Of a DNA stretch of 64,000 nt, positions 25,004 to 34,029 are shown piece by piece; the first letter of the stretch is position 1, and every line of letters starts with the position of its first letter. Origin of the DNA: Candidatus Heimdallarchaeota archaeon (GTDB taxonomy: Archaea; Asgardarchaeota; Heimdallarchaeia; Heimdallarchaeales; Heimdallarchaeaceae); assembly GCA_030603365.1 (NCBI GenBank), contig JAUVXV010000010.1, positions 1 through 64,000 on the forward strand, in the 5' to 3' direction. The notes beneath the pieces were generated by a model. That model made no database searches and was not told where the DNA came from. It worked only from the letters and a program-made list of their open reading frames with translations. Both the position numbers and the translations under genes were made by a program.

Positions 25004-26137
25004 TTATAGAGGGGAGGATGAAAGGGGATACATGTCCACTGAACCTGCATCACCATCTATTATGTAATTTCCTACCCCTAGGTAGTCTGACCAAAAATTG
25101 CCTAGAAGATTTACTGCATCATACCAGGTATTTGTATTTTCTATCCACCCATCATAAGCTTGAGATATTCCTCCTAAATAATTATCAATAAAAGCATTCA
25201 GATAAACTACATTGAGATAACATTCTATTGGTAACAGCAAACCATATTCCTCACAGTCCTGAAAGAGATTGAATTTGAATACTGAAAAAGAGGTGTGATA
25301 GACCAGTGCACCAAGATGTACGTGATCAATAGTATTGTTACAAATAGTTAGATTCAAACAATCCCAAAGTCTGAAACCTCTTCCTTCAAACTCATACAAT
25401 GGCGCATTATTTTGAAGAGTGTTGTTGAAAATATAACCATAACTTGTATTGTCCAAGTTTATGAGGTCGTTATCACATAATTGAATAAGATTATTGGAAA
25501 TAGTGTAGTTCGAAACCTCATGAAATTGTATGCCAAAAATAGTTTTAGAGATGAAACTATCAATACAGGTGATCAGTGATGAGTGAGTAACCTCAATTCC
25601 AGTATTGAATGATTGAATATTGTTTTCTATAAGAGTGCAGTTCTCTGAGGATGTAATCAAAATAGCATCTAATCCTGCTGAAGTTATGACATTTTCCTTG
25701 ATCAGAATGTTTTGTGAATCTGTTATTTTTATTCCTTCATAAGGTCCTACTTCCGGCCAAGAACCTTCTGTAATCTCGTTGTTGATTATTTTCGCATAAT
25801 CACTTCTTATATCATTTAATACTATACCAATATGGAATTCCGATATAGAACAATTACTAATTACAAAGTTCTTTGTAACATTCTGAACTATTATACCAAT
25901 ATACTTGCCATTAAAATCATAGTCAGCAATTAGATATGGATCTTCGATTGATCCTGAACCACTAAAATCATAATTCAAGAAGTCGTCATCAGAATAAATT
26001 TCAATACCATATTCTATCGTTCCAAAAAGTGAGAGGAACATATTCCAAAGGAAATAACCTACTACTGAAACTATTATCACCGTTACAATAATAATAGAAA
26101 TAACAATTACCATTCTCTTACTCCCTATTGGAGACAT
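25004..26137 (-). CDS. NosD-like parallel beta-helix protein with N-terminal membrane anchor
   Basis: 377 residues. A strong membrane helix near residues 9-30 (MVIVISIIIVTVIIVSVVGY) is uncleaved-anchor-like; after it come PbH1 repeats (FVISNCSISEFHIGIVLND, NCTLIENNIQSFN, NLTICNNTIDHV). It ends in NLLGNFWSDYLGVGNYIIDGD, a motif also seen as EGNEWSDWSGAGSY and EGNFWDTWSGDGVY in its two neighbours, showing common ancestry. There is no C-terminal anchor, so its topology is reversed relative to them. Role unknown; surface glycan binding is plausible. Confidence 0.82.
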   Translation of the reverse strand: MSPIGSKRMVIVISIIIVTVIIVSVVGYFLWNMFLSLFGTIEYGIEIYSDDDFLNYDFSGSGSIEDPYLIADYDFNGKYIGIIVQNVTKNFVISNCSISEFHIGIVLNDIRSDYAKIINNEITEGSWPEVGPYEGIKITDSQNILIKENVITSAGLDAILITSSENCTLIENNIQSFNTGIEVTHSSLITCIDSFISKTIFGIQFHEVSNYTISNNLIQLCDNDLINLDNTSYGYIFNNTLQNNAPLYEFEGRGFRLWDCLNLTICNNTIDHVHLGALVYHTSFSVFKFNLFQDCEEYGLLLPIECYLNVVYLNAFIDNYLGGISQAYDGWIENTNTWYDAVNLLGNFWSDYLGVGNYIIDGDAGSVDMYPLSSSPL

Positions 26138-26235
26138 AACAAAGCACCATCTAGTGTTATAGGCGTTGCTCTATTTAAACAGTTTCAATTTCTACACTAG
26201 AGACAAAAAGCAAGGTTATCTGATTGGAAAGAGCT

Positions 26236-26769
26236 TTATTTACTCTCATTATCATGTAAAATTTTTTCTTCTACTTCTATTTCTTCTTTCTTTTTATTAG
26301 TAGTGATAAAGAAATAATATAACGCTAAGAAACAAGTAATCGTTGTTAAAGAAATGTAAATAGGGTTTCGATTTTTTAACACACTGAGCTTTAAATGAAA
26401 AGACACTGCAAAGCCAGCATCTGTTAATTCCAATGAGTTAATCTCTCCAGCATATATCAAATAGTCTGAAGGACCAGTCAGTGTTTCAGTGAAATTTGAA
26501 TTTATAGTTACTGTAACTCTTCCTTCCAAATCAGGAATATACAATGAAGACATATTAGATATAGAGATTTTGAATATTTTATGTCGAGTAGTATTGAAAA
26601 CAGCTTCAGTATATGTTATTCCTGCTAATATCTGAACTTCTTCGTCACCTTCTACTAGAAGAATCTCATCTGGGAAATAATATTTGAAAGAAATACTAAC
26701 TAAAGCTAAAGCTAGTATTGATGTAACGAGCAAATAAAACGCAATAGATTCGTGTTTTTTAGATGCCAT
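26236..26769 (-). CDS. Two-pass membrane protein of unknown function
   Basis: 177 residues with a membrane helix at about 10-30 (AFYLLVTSILALALVSISF) and another at about 136-155 (YISLTTITCFLALYYFFIT), so the roughly 100-residue beta-rich middle part should face outside and both ends inside. The C-terminus is highly charged. No family recognised. It is transcribed in the same direction as the beta-helix gene downstream. Confidence 0.65.
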   Translation of the reverse strand: MASKKHESIAFYLLVTSILALALVSISFKYYFPDEILLVEGDEEVQILAGITYTEAVFNTTRHKIFKISISNMSSLYIPDLEGRVTVTINSNFTETLTGPSDYLIYAGEINSLELTDAGFAVSFHLKLSVLKNRNPIYISLTTITCFLALYYFFITTNKKKEEIEVEEKILHDNESK

Positions 26770-26844
26770 CTCTTTACCTCGTTGTGATAGTGTAGAATAT
26801 AAAACTTAAAAATATATTTGTTCAAAGATTAGATAGATTAGAAA

Positions 26845-27678
26845 ATGCTTATCGATTCCTTTGAAGCTAAAAGAATTTTAGAAGCCTTTGATGCAGGAAG
26901 AGATTCAATTTTAGCCTTCTTTGATTTACGTTTTACACAAGAGGAAGTAAGATTCAGACAAGGGAAGATTGTAATAGGGGACATCAGGTACAACCCAGAG
27001 GTATTAAGAAAGATTGCTAAAAATCCTGCTGTCTTTTTAGTGGAAGAAACACCAAGAATAGTAGCGTTCTTTGATCAAGGCTATTATAAGTTAGAACCAA
27101 TAGAAAATACTGCGCCTACCATAGAGATAGATGGTATTAGGATGCATAGAACCAAACATCTTACCCCTTTAGAAGATGCTAGGAATAAAATAAAGATAGT
27201 AGGGATTTCTGAAAATGAGGAAGTTCTAGATATTTGTACAGGGCTAGGATATACCGCCATAGAAGCTCATAGAAAAAAAGCTGTAGTTACTACTATCGAA
27301 AAAGACCCTAATGTTCTGGAGATAGCAGAATACAATCCATATTCAAGAGATCTGTTTAAGTGTGTTGAGAAGGAAGAGATAAGGCTTATTGTTGAAGATG
27401 CTACTGTTGCAATAAAATCATTTGAAGCTGATTCATTCGATGTGGTTCTTCATGACCCCCCAAGATTTGCTCTGGCTGGAGAGCTTTACTCTGAGAGTTT
27501 TTATAGAGAGTTGTATAGAGTTCTTAGAGATGGAGGAAGGATATTACATTACGTAGGTAAACCTGGATCAAAATATAGAGGTAAAGATTTCATAAGTGGA
27601 ATTCAACGAAGGTTAAACGATAGTGGTTTTCGAACTAAGAGAACAGAAGATAATGAGAGTGTTCTCGCATATAAGTGA
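26845..27678 (+). CDS. Predicted archaeal SAM-dependent methyltransferase (COG2521-like)
   Basis: 277 residues. The N-terminal third is a small RNA- or substrate-binding-like region; the Rossmann methyltransferase domain begins with EVLDICTGLGYTAI (about 131-144, motif I), followed by TIEKDPNV (motif II) and VVLHDPPRF (about 200-208, motif IV), then YVGKPG. The DPPRF motif and the absence of a spermidine-synthase signature match the archaeal COG2521 group, whose substrate is not established. A TATA-like aaatatattt about 30 bases upstream supports this start. Confidence 0.75.
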   Translation: MLIDSFEAKRILEAFDAGRDSILAFFDLRFTQEEVRFRQGKIVIGDIRYNPEVLRKIAKNPAVFLVEETPRIVAFFDQGYYKLEPIENTAPTIEIDGIRMHRTKHLTPLEDARNKIKIVGISENEEVLDICTGLGYTAIEAHRKKAVVTTIEKDPNVLEIAEYNPYSRDLFKCVEKEEIRLIVEDATVAIKSFEADSFDVVLHDPPRFALAGELYSESFYRELYRVLRDGGRILHYVGKPGSKYRGKDFISGIQRRLNDSGFRTKRTEDNESVLAYK

Positions 27679-27719
27679 AGCAATGCAATTTATTAAGTAG
27701 TTTTTTTAAGCGTGTATTA

Positions 27720-28370
27720 ATGCAAAAGGAACTGTATCTAACAGAAGATAATCAGCATCAAAAGATTACTTCATGGATGAAAGAATGCAAGTTAATGAGA
27801 AAGTATGTTGCATATGAATTAGATTCGTCTAAAGCAGCATTATTAGTTCTAGACATGCAAAACTTCTTTCTAGATGAAAATAATCATGCGTTTATTCCTA
27901 CAGCTAAGAATATTATCCCCAATATTCAGAAACTAATCAAATATTTCGATAAGAAAAGTAGACCCATTATTTTTACTCAACATATTGATACTGAAGGACC
28001 CAAGGAGATGATGACAAAATGGTGGAGAGATTCCATAGTTGCTGGAAGTGAAGATTCAAATATTATCCCCCAGCTTTTCACAAATCTTGGAGAAATGGTC
28101 ACTAAAAGTAGATATAGTGCATTTGAAAAAACTGATTTAGAATCAAAATTAAGAGAAAAAGGCGTTGAACAGCTTATTATTACTGGAATAATGTCTCATT
28201 TATGTTGTGAGACAACAGCTAGAGATGCTTTTATGAAAGATTTTGAAGTATTCTTTGTTGCAGATGCCAACGCCACATACACCGAAGAACTACATATAGG
28301 AACATTAAAAGCAATATCTCACGGATTTGGTACTTGTATCCCAACTGAGGGAATTGTAAATGACAGATGA
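27720..28370 (+). CDS. Isochorismatase-family cysteine hydrolase
   Basis: 216 residues. The catalytic triad is visible: Asp in LVLDMQNFF, Lys in SAFEKTDLE and Cys in GIMSHLCCETTARDA, with the cis-peptide region before it. The family includes nicotinamidases and other amidohydrolases; substrate undetermined. The ATG at 27720 is placed 28 bases after a TATA-like caatttatta, which argues against the GTG at 27675 lying inside the previous gene's end. It overlaps the flavoprotein gene that follows by 11 bases. Confidence 0.82.
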   Translation: MQKELYLTEDNQHQKITSWMKECKLMRKYVAYELDSSKAALLVLDMQNFFLDENNHAFIPTAKNIIPNIQKLIKYFDKKSRPIIFTQHIDTEGPKEMMTKWWRDSIVAGSEDSNIIPQLFTNLGEMVTKSRYSAFEKTDLESKLREKGVEQLIITGIMSHLCCETTARDAFMKDFEVFFVADANATYTEELHIGTLKAISHGFGTCIPTEGIVNDR

Positions 28371-29289
28371 AATCTATACTGATGTAGCAATAGTGGGAGG
28401 AGGTCCTGCGTGTTGTACAGCTGCAATACAGCTGGTTAGAAATGGTATAGAAATCAAATTAATTTCTGATGATATAGGAGGAAAAATCAGGAATGCTAAT
28501 TTAATTGAAAATCTACTTGGATTTCCTAAAGGAATCAGTGGAGAAGACTATGTGAGAATTCTCAAAAATCAGTATACTGAATTCAAGATTCCTATGATCA
28601 AAGGTATTGCTGAAGAGATTAAGACATTCAGAGAGAGATTCATAATAAGAACTGCTAAGAAAAAAATTGTTTGTAATCACACAATTGTTGGAACAGGGTC
28701 TATACCAATAAGAATGGGAATAGCGAATGAAGAAGAAGCATTCAAAAAGAAAAACCTCTATTATGAAAACTACAATGCTCGTAAGAATGTTAAAGGGAAA
28801 AGTGTGCTCATTATTGGAAGTGGAGATATTGCTTATGACTATGCAATGAATCTTAAAGAAACAGCTAATCACATTTCTATTGTACAAAGAACAAAAAGGA
28901 CTAAGAGTATACCTATTTTACAGGAAAGAGTTTCAAGACAAACGAACATCAGTGTACTCACAAACATTGTTCCAGAAAAAATCAAATTTGAACATAAAAA
29001 AATAATCTTAACAGGAAGAAGAGATGACAAAATCATTCCTTTAATGGCAGATACAATTTTAGTAGCAATTGGCAGAGAACCTAATATAGGCATGTTGTCA
29101 CCAGAATTATTAGCAGCATATGAAAAAGAAGAAGATATACCAAATATCTACTACATTGGAGATGTAAAAAAGGGAAACTACAGACAAGTATCTATAGCTA
29201 TGGGAGATGGGATGAACGCAGCGATGGAAATAGTAAAAAAGACAACTGCAGAGGAAGGTAACTACGGAATCAGAAGAGAGATATGGTAA
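28360..29289 (+). CDS. Thioredoxin-reductase-like flavoprotein lacking the CxxC
   Basis: 309 residues with FAD-binding GGGPACCTAAI (residues 10-20), NAD(P)-binding GSGDIAYDYA (about 150-159) and the final YYIGDVKKGNYRQVSIAMGDG of the thioredoxin reductase family. The redox-active CxxC that sits just before the second nucleotide site in TrxR is absent (the segment reads LYYENYNARKNVKG). It is therefore more like ferredoxin-NADP reductase or another TrxR-fold enzyme. Overlap with the isochorismatase gene implies coupled translation and perhaps one pathway, such as nicotinamide or pterin metabolism. Confidence 0.8.
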   Translation: MTDEIYTDVAIVGGGPACCTAAIQLVRNGIEIKLISDDIGGKIRNANLIENLLGFPKGISGEDYVRILKNQYTEFKIPMIKGIAEEIKTFRERFIIRTAKKKIVCNHTIVGTGSIPIRMGIANEEEAFKKKNLYYENYNARKNVKGKSVLIIGSGDIAYDYAMNLKETANHISIVQRTKRTKSIPILQERVSRQTNISVLTNIVPEKIKFEHKKIILTGRRDDKIIPLMADTILVAIGREPNIGMLSPELLAAYEKEEDIPNIYYIGDVKKGNYRQVSIAMGDGMNAAMEIVKKTTAEEGNYGIRREIW

Positions 29290-29391
29290 CTAAGAGTTAA
29301 CTAAATCATTCAGTTTTAAGTCTTGTACTTAATTTTTTTGTAAATAACCTCTTTTGATATGAAGATAAAAAAAAGGAAGAGGAGATAACAT

Positions 29392-29562
29392 ATGGAATTA
29401 CTAGGGAAGTATGAGTTAGTTTCTCCTTCAGAACCCAAAGATTCTCAATTAGATCCTTTCGGGACTCCTCCTAAACTGGCGTGGCTTCGGGTTGGCATTG
29501 TATCATTTTTGATAGATGAAAAAAGGTTTTCATACAATCATTACCAGCCTCTGGAACAGTAA
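29392..29562 (+). CDS. Short 56-residue frame, possibly a gene start cut by the IS element
   Basis: An ATG at 29392 follows an excellent ggagat Shine-Dalgarno sequence and a TATA-like ttgtaaataa, so it looks like the start of a real gene, but the frame stops after 56 codons inside the TnpB-element end. Its first residues, MELLGKYE, resemble MKILGKYG at the start of the radical SAM gene at 44367. No continuation of such a gene is seen on the other side of the element. It is either a small gene or the stub of a disrupted one. Confidence 0.35.
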   Translation: MELLGKYELVSPSEPKDSQLDPFGTPPKLAWLRVGIVSFLIDEKRFSYNHYQPLEQ

Positions 29563-29690
29563 ACTGTTCAAAGGATTCATCTCCTAATAAAGGGCACTCA
29601 TTATCGAATCAGTCAAATCAAAGAGACGACAGATTCTCGACCTCGCACATCGAATTTAGCAAAACGATGTATTCTATACAGAATCACTTA
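29400..29690 (-). ncRNA. Probable omega (guide) RNA / right end of the TnpB element
   Basis: TnpB guide RNAs derive from the 3' part of tnpB and the adjoining right end. This segment follows the tnpB stop directly, is noncoding on the minus strand, is richer in G+C than its surroundings and contains hairpins, including GAACAG/CTGTTC (29554-29569) and TATCA/TGATA (about 29499-29514). Its guide would be the sequence just outside the element at the low-coordinate side. Extent is approximate. Confidence 0.4.
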
Positions 29691-31210
29691 AGCCATTGAC
29701 CTAAGGGCAGAAAGCATATGTAATGTCGTAGCGGATGGTAGTCTTCAGTTAGTGTGTCTTTTATGTAGTTAAACTTTGGTTTCAATACATATCGAATCAA
29801 CCTCTTCCCAATATTCTTCGCTCCGTTCAGATCTGCGTCTAGTTCGTAGTTGCATTGGTTGCACTTGAACTGTCCTTGTCCTGTACGGGTAGTGTTCATC
29901 GAATTACACCTAGAACATCTTCTAGAGGTCCAACTCTCATTAACAGCTACCACTCGGTAGGATTCAAATCCATGCTTAGCTAGTTGATGTTTCAACCTAG
30001 TGATAAAGTTGCGATAGCACCATTTATGCACTTTTTTTCGCAAAGATTTGTTTCCACTACCTCGACGGTGACGATTCTGTAGATCTTTAGGATAGCCAAC
30101 AGATATAAACAGATTATAGTGTTTCTTCAACTGAAGGATGAAACCAACCAATTGGTTAACTGCATACCCCAATTCTTGTTCAGTAATAGAACGTCGTCGT
30201 CTTCGTAGACGGAAGAGTGTACTATTTAGCTGTTTAGTGTGTTGTCCATTGTTGAGACTATTGTTCAACTTCCTCTGAGTATCTTTGATCTGTCTACTAA
30301 GTTGCCATATTTTCGACTGCCTCTCCTTATCAACGATAAAACGTATTTCATCCATGATTACTCGACCAGTAGAGTTAAGCAATACTGCAACAGCTGTTTT
30401 CTTGATTCCCAAGTCTATTCCTAACACTGCAGGTGTAAGAGTAGATTGATAGCTGGGAACAGAATACTGGAGGGTAAAATTTGCCCACCACTTTCGCTCT
30501 CTGGATTTATAAACTAGTTCTAATATTTTGATATTATCTAGTTCCAGCTTCTTCTCGTGATAAGGTGAAAAAGCTAATGGTAGTCGAAGTTTTTGATGGT
30601 TTCTTTTACCAGATCGTCTAGTATCAAGAGAATCCCTTAATTCTATCCAAAGATGAGCTTCAGCATTTTTAGGTTTATGATATACCTGAAATGTACCTCT
30701 GCTTCCTGTTCCTTTGAAAAAAGTTCGGGGGGTTTTGTTCTTGAAACATGGTTTACCCAGTTCTTTCTTAGAATTGTCTTTTAGTGCTTTCCAGCTTTCG
30801 TAAGTCCAGATAGCTTTGTTTCTGCATTCTTGAAATTCATCTACTGAGCAACGAGGATAACGTTTCTTCAAGTCGTGAGGAACGGATGTTCGTAACTTGT
30901 ATTGCGTATTCTTTGAAGTAGTTAAAGTTAATTCATCCAAGAGGGAAGTATCAACTTTACCGTTCTTTCGCAGAATTCTATCCTCATTGTGGAAGATGAT
31001 GCGCAGGTAGTGTCGAATGATTCTGGTATCTCTTGCGGTTATTCGCTTCAACCTTTCACACTCTCGAACAGACATCAGTTCCGTCTTGATTCTAAGAGAA
31101 ACAGTCTCATAGAATGTAACTAATGGTGCTTGAGGAGTGTTTTTGACTTTTCCATGTGTCTTGTTTGCAGTTTGTAGTTTTTCCTGTTTATTTGTTTCTT
31201 CATTTTTCAT
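29684..31210 (-). CDS. tnpB: TnpB-like RNA-guided nuclease (IS605 OrfB)
   Basis: 508 residues, longer than the roughly 400 of minimal TnpB because of about 40 N-terminal residues and a C-terminal extension. RuvC-I Asp is in GIDLGIKK (D266), a four-cysteine zinc ribbon is C432/C435/C450/C453, and the last catalytic Asp is in ELDADLNGAKN (D458 or D460). At the usual RuvC-II position (hhhE-DL) the sequence is SVGYPKDL, with Gly in place of Glu. A Glu at 344 or 346 in the preceding helix (SITEQELG) could replace it, as in TnpB groups with a relocated glutamate. Its native role is to cut DNA at the donor site under RNA guidance and keep the element. Confidence 0.92.
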   Translation of the reverse strand: MKNEETNKQEKLQTANKTHGKVKNTPQAPLVTFYETVSLRIKTELMSVRECERLKRITARDTRIIRHYLRIIFHNEDRILRKNGKVDTSLLDELTLTTSKNTQYKLRTSVPHDLKKRYPRCSVDEFQECRNKAIWTYESWKALKDNSKKELGKPCFKNKTPRTFFKGTGSRGTFQVYHKPKNAEAHLWIELRDSLDTRRSGKRNHQKLRLPLAFSPYHEKKLELDNIKILELVYKSRERKWWANFTLQYSVPSYQSTLTPAVLGIDLGIKKTAVAVLLNSTGRVIMDEIRFIVDKERQSKIWQLSRQIKDTQRKLNNSLNNGQHTKQLNSTLFRLRRRRRSITEQELGYAVNQLVGFILQLKKHYNLFISVGYPKDLQNRHRRGSGNKSLRKKVHKWCYRNFITRLKHQLAKHGFESYRVVAVNESWTSRRCSRCNSMNTTRTGQGQFKCNQCNYELDADLNGAKNIGKRLIRYVLKPKFNYIKDTLTEDYHPLRHYICFLPLGQWLK

Positions 31211-31418
31211 GGGTTCAACTCCTTAAAAAAGTTAGAAATTTCTAAACGATGAACCTCGTTCAAATTGTCGAAATCATTGGTTCGTCTTCCAGTCTCTTGC
31301 AAAACTAATAGAGGAACCAATGATAGTACTACGTGTATAATTGCATCAGGAACTCGAATAAGATTACAGAAGAACTACTAAACCTCTTTTCTTCACTCCT
31401 TTTTCCTTTTAGTGATAA

Positions 31419-31465
31419 GTGAGATATTAGCTGTCCACGGGGGGTGGAGCTGCAGTATTTCTCAC
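31419..31465. repeat. Terminal imperfect hairpin of the TnpB element
   Basis: GTGAGA (31419-31424) pairs with TCTCAC (31460-31465), and inside it TCCAC pairs with GTGGA around a G-rich loop; the middle is imperfect. A hairpin close to the end, on the side of the tnpB start, is what IS200/IS605 left ends look like. Confidence 0.6.
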
Positions 31466-31584
31466 TCATCTACGTACAAACCAAAGTTGACTATAAAAAC
31501 ACCAAAGAAATTAAATTAAGATATTCTAGTTCAAATTAGGAGAAAGATTTAACAAGAATATAAAGAACTTTGATTGGTTTAACA

Positions 31585-33264
31585 ATGCGAAAGAAGATAA
31601 GGGGGGTTCTGATAATTGTTCTTTTCTGCATAACAATAAATTTTCAGGAAAACAGTCATACAATTGCAAATAACAATGAAATCAATCATAGAGATTTAAC
31701 ATTGGAGTATTCTGTTCATGATCCTATAAGAATAACCAATGATCAGAATTTTACGGATTATGGCTTTTCAGGAAATGGAACAGAAGAAAGTCCATTCATT
31801 ATCGAGAATTTTAATATAACAACAACTAGTAGAATAGGAATTTATATTTACAATACAACAAAGCATTTTGTTGTTCGAAACTGTTATGTTGATGCAGAGG
31901 AGCACGGGATAGCCATCTTTTCAGTAGATGATGGTACAGCAACTGCTACAAATAATATTTGCATTAATAATTATTACTACGGCATCGCTATAAATTCTGC
32001 TCGAGGTTCTACAATTTTCAACAACACTTGTAACTATAATGATAATGGTATTTACACCGGTGATAGTGCGTATTCGAACATTCTTAATAATACTTGTAAC
32101 TATAATGATGTGGGGATACTGTGGCCTTCTTTTTATTCAATTGTAGCTAATAATACATGTAATAATAATGATGTTGGTATTTCGTTGTCTCAATCTACAG
32201 GTTCAATTGTCACTCACAATGAATGTTCAAATAATTATGATGACGGTATCAGTGGTTCTGCCTTTTTCAATCTCACGATTAACTACAACACTTGTAACAA
32301 CAATGGTTTTGATGGTATAGGTCTAGGTGGTCTTAGTAGTCATTATTCTGTAATCAACAATACTTGCAATAATAATGGCATGTATGGTATCTGGATTAAT
32401 AATGAAGGTAGTCATAAGGTTATTAACAATACTTGCAGTAATAATGCGTATGAGGGTATAATTCTCTCTGCTTGGGATCCTTCAGGTGGTTCTTTTATTG
32501 CAAACAACACCTTAACTAATTGTGGATTAACAATAAGTGAGAATTACGTTGATGCCTATCTCTCACATACAGTAGAGAATAACTGGGTAAATGGCAAAAA
32601 ACTAGGATTTTTCACTAACCTTGACTCTGAAATAATAAGTGATTCAATATATGGACAATTAATTTTAGTTAATTGTACTTTGACAACCATAAGTCATCAA
32701 ATACTTAATGCAGCTACAAAAGGGTTATTTCTCTACTCCTGTTCTTCTGTTACACTTCTAAACAATACGTGCGCTTACAACAGTCTATATAGTATTAAAA
32801 GTGAATTATGTACTAGTTTAATTATTATCAACAATACATGTAACAATAACCTTCATGGTATTTACCTTGAAGATACTGATTCTTGTCTCATAACTTACAA
32901 CTTTCTTAAAGAGAATGAGAATTATGGTGTAAATTTGAGAACTCGAACAATAGCCAAATCTGAAAATAATCTTGTTCATCATAATATTTTCTTAGACAAT
33001 AATTTGTTGGGAACATCTCAAGCTAGTGATAGTGGAACCAACAATTTGTGGTATGATTCTGTTACACAAGAAGGCAATGAATGGTCGGACTGGTCTGGAG
33101 CTGGATCTTACTCGATTGATGGTTCTGCTAATTCCGTTGATTTATATCCTCTTGGAGGACCTGTTGTAGCTGAATTTACTCAGAGCATTTTACTAGTTTT
33201 CCTATTATCTATATTCTCATTATTCCTTGTAAGAGTATTATCAAAGAAAATAAGAAAGAAATGA
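31585..33264 (+). CDS. NosD-like parallel beta-helix surface protein
   Basis: 559 residues. Signal peptide in the first 25 residues, then many PbH1 coils with an Asn ladder (NNTCNYNDNGI, NNTCNNNDVGI, NNTCSNNAYEGI), visible also as DNA repeats of about 66-72 bases. NGKKLGFF...YGQL and EGNEWSDWSGAGSY are shared with the 22060 gene. A C-terminal membrane helix and SKKIRKK anchor it outside the cell. A TATA box (aatataaag, 31557-31565) lies about 24 bases before the ATG at 31585, so the upstream TTG is rejected. Confidence 0.87.
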   Translation: MRKKIRGVLIIVLFCITINFQENSHTIANNNEINHRDLTLEYSVHDPIRITNDQNFTDYGFSGNGTEESPFIIENFNITTTSRIGIYIYNTTKHFVVRNCYVDAEEHGIAIFSVDDGTATATNNICINNYYYGIAINSARGSTIFNNTCNYNDNGIYTGDSAYSNILNNTCNYNDVGILWPSFYSIVANNTCNNNDVGISLSQSTGSIVTHNECSNNYDDGISGSAFFNLTINYNTCNNNGFDGIGLGGLSSHYSVINNTCNNNGMYGIWINNEGSHKVINNTCSNNAYEGIILSAWDPSGGSFIANNTLTNCGLTISENYVDAYLSHTVENNWVNGKKLGFFTNLDSEIISDSIYGQLILVNCTLTTISHQILNAATKGLFLYSCSSVTLLNNTCAYNSLYSIKSELCTSLIIINNTCNNNLHGIYLEDTDSCLITYNFLKENENYGVNLRTRTIAKSENNLVHHNIFLDNNLLGTSQASDSGTNNLWYDSVTQEGNEWSDWSGAGSYSIDGSANSVDLYPLGGPVVAEFTQSILLVFLLSIFSLFLVRVLSKKIRKK

Positions 33265-33381
33265 TTTAGAATTATTGTTTCAACTTAGACCGTTTCTTCT
33301 TTTCCATAAAATCCCCATAGAATGAGTTAGACTATATGTTTATATTGCGTTTGAAAATGAAATGGAAATGAGGTACATCAT

Positions 33382-33924
33382 ATGAACTTTATCTCTCAAG
33401 TCGAAGAAATTCTACAACAAATGGAACACATGGGGTCTTCTACACAGATACGCGTTCCACATGGAATAATGTCCTATGCAAGTACATATCAAAACCAGCT
33501 TACTTTTCTCAATAATAATACTCTCAAAAAGAATCTATCTTATCTTTTAATGCTAAATGATTTTCTTACTTGGGCAGTAAGAAGATTTTCACTTGTACCA
33601 GGTATAAAAGATATGTTATTCAAGAATATAATAGCAAATTATGGGTTTGCTGTTGAAGCAATTAACAAAAATCTAGCAAAGAAAATAACAAACAACAAGG
33701 ACATTGGTTTTGATTCCTCTTCTTCTGTTCTGAATGAAAATAACATAATTACGAAATCGATGAAAAAGGAAATTAGATGGTTATACGATATTAGAAATAA
33801 ACAACATTATGATACGCTTCCCAAAGTTGAATTTGAACATTATACATATAGGGATTGTAAGAAAGCACAAAGGATTTTTAGTCAATATATTCGTCAAATA
33901 GGCCAAAAATATGAGGGTGAATAA
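33382..33924 (+). CDS. Helical protein, possible divergent HEPN
   Basis: 180 residues, predicted all-helical. Near residue 137 is YDIRNKQHYD, which resembles the HEPN motif but with three rather than four residues between Arg and His, so a ribonuclease activity is doubtful. The companion genes downstream have true HEPN motifs. It has its own start with a gaaatgagg sequence 8-10 bases before the ATG. Function unknown; HEPN-like folding is inference. Confidence 0.5.
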   Translation: MNFISQVEEILQQMEHMGSSTQIRVPHGIMSYASTYQNQLTFLNNNTLKKNLSYLLMLNDFLTWAVRRFSLVPGIKDMLFKNIIANYGFAVEAINKNLAKKITNNKDIGFDSSSSVLNENNIITKSMKKEIRWLYDIRNKQHYDTLPKVEFEHYTYRDCKKAQRIFSQYIRQIGQKYEGE

Positions 33925-34029
33925 TCAACAATATAGACAAAGAAGATTTTCTCGCTGAATACAGGAAAGATAAGAAAAAGGGTGATAGAAGGGTTTTTAA
34001 TCCTTCAGTCATGGCATAATTCCTGGGTC

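Larger units (their letters stand above)
29400..31466 (-). mobile_element. IS200/IS605-type element with TnpB only
   Basis: The element consists of tnpB on the minus strand, a structured segment downstream of it (29400-29690) and a terminal hairpin upstream (31419-31465). There is no Y1 transposase TnpA, so it would need one in trans. The exact cleavage sites are not visible; boundaries are estimates. The 374 bases from 31211 to 31584 hold no gene: they contain the tnpB leader, the hairpin and the promoter of the next beta-helix gene. Confidence 0.7.

Noticed and set aside
33925-34020. Short open stretch on the plus strand resembling a gene end (ending in NPSVMA)
   Set aside because: No start codon, no ribosome-binding site and no recognisable family; too short to support.
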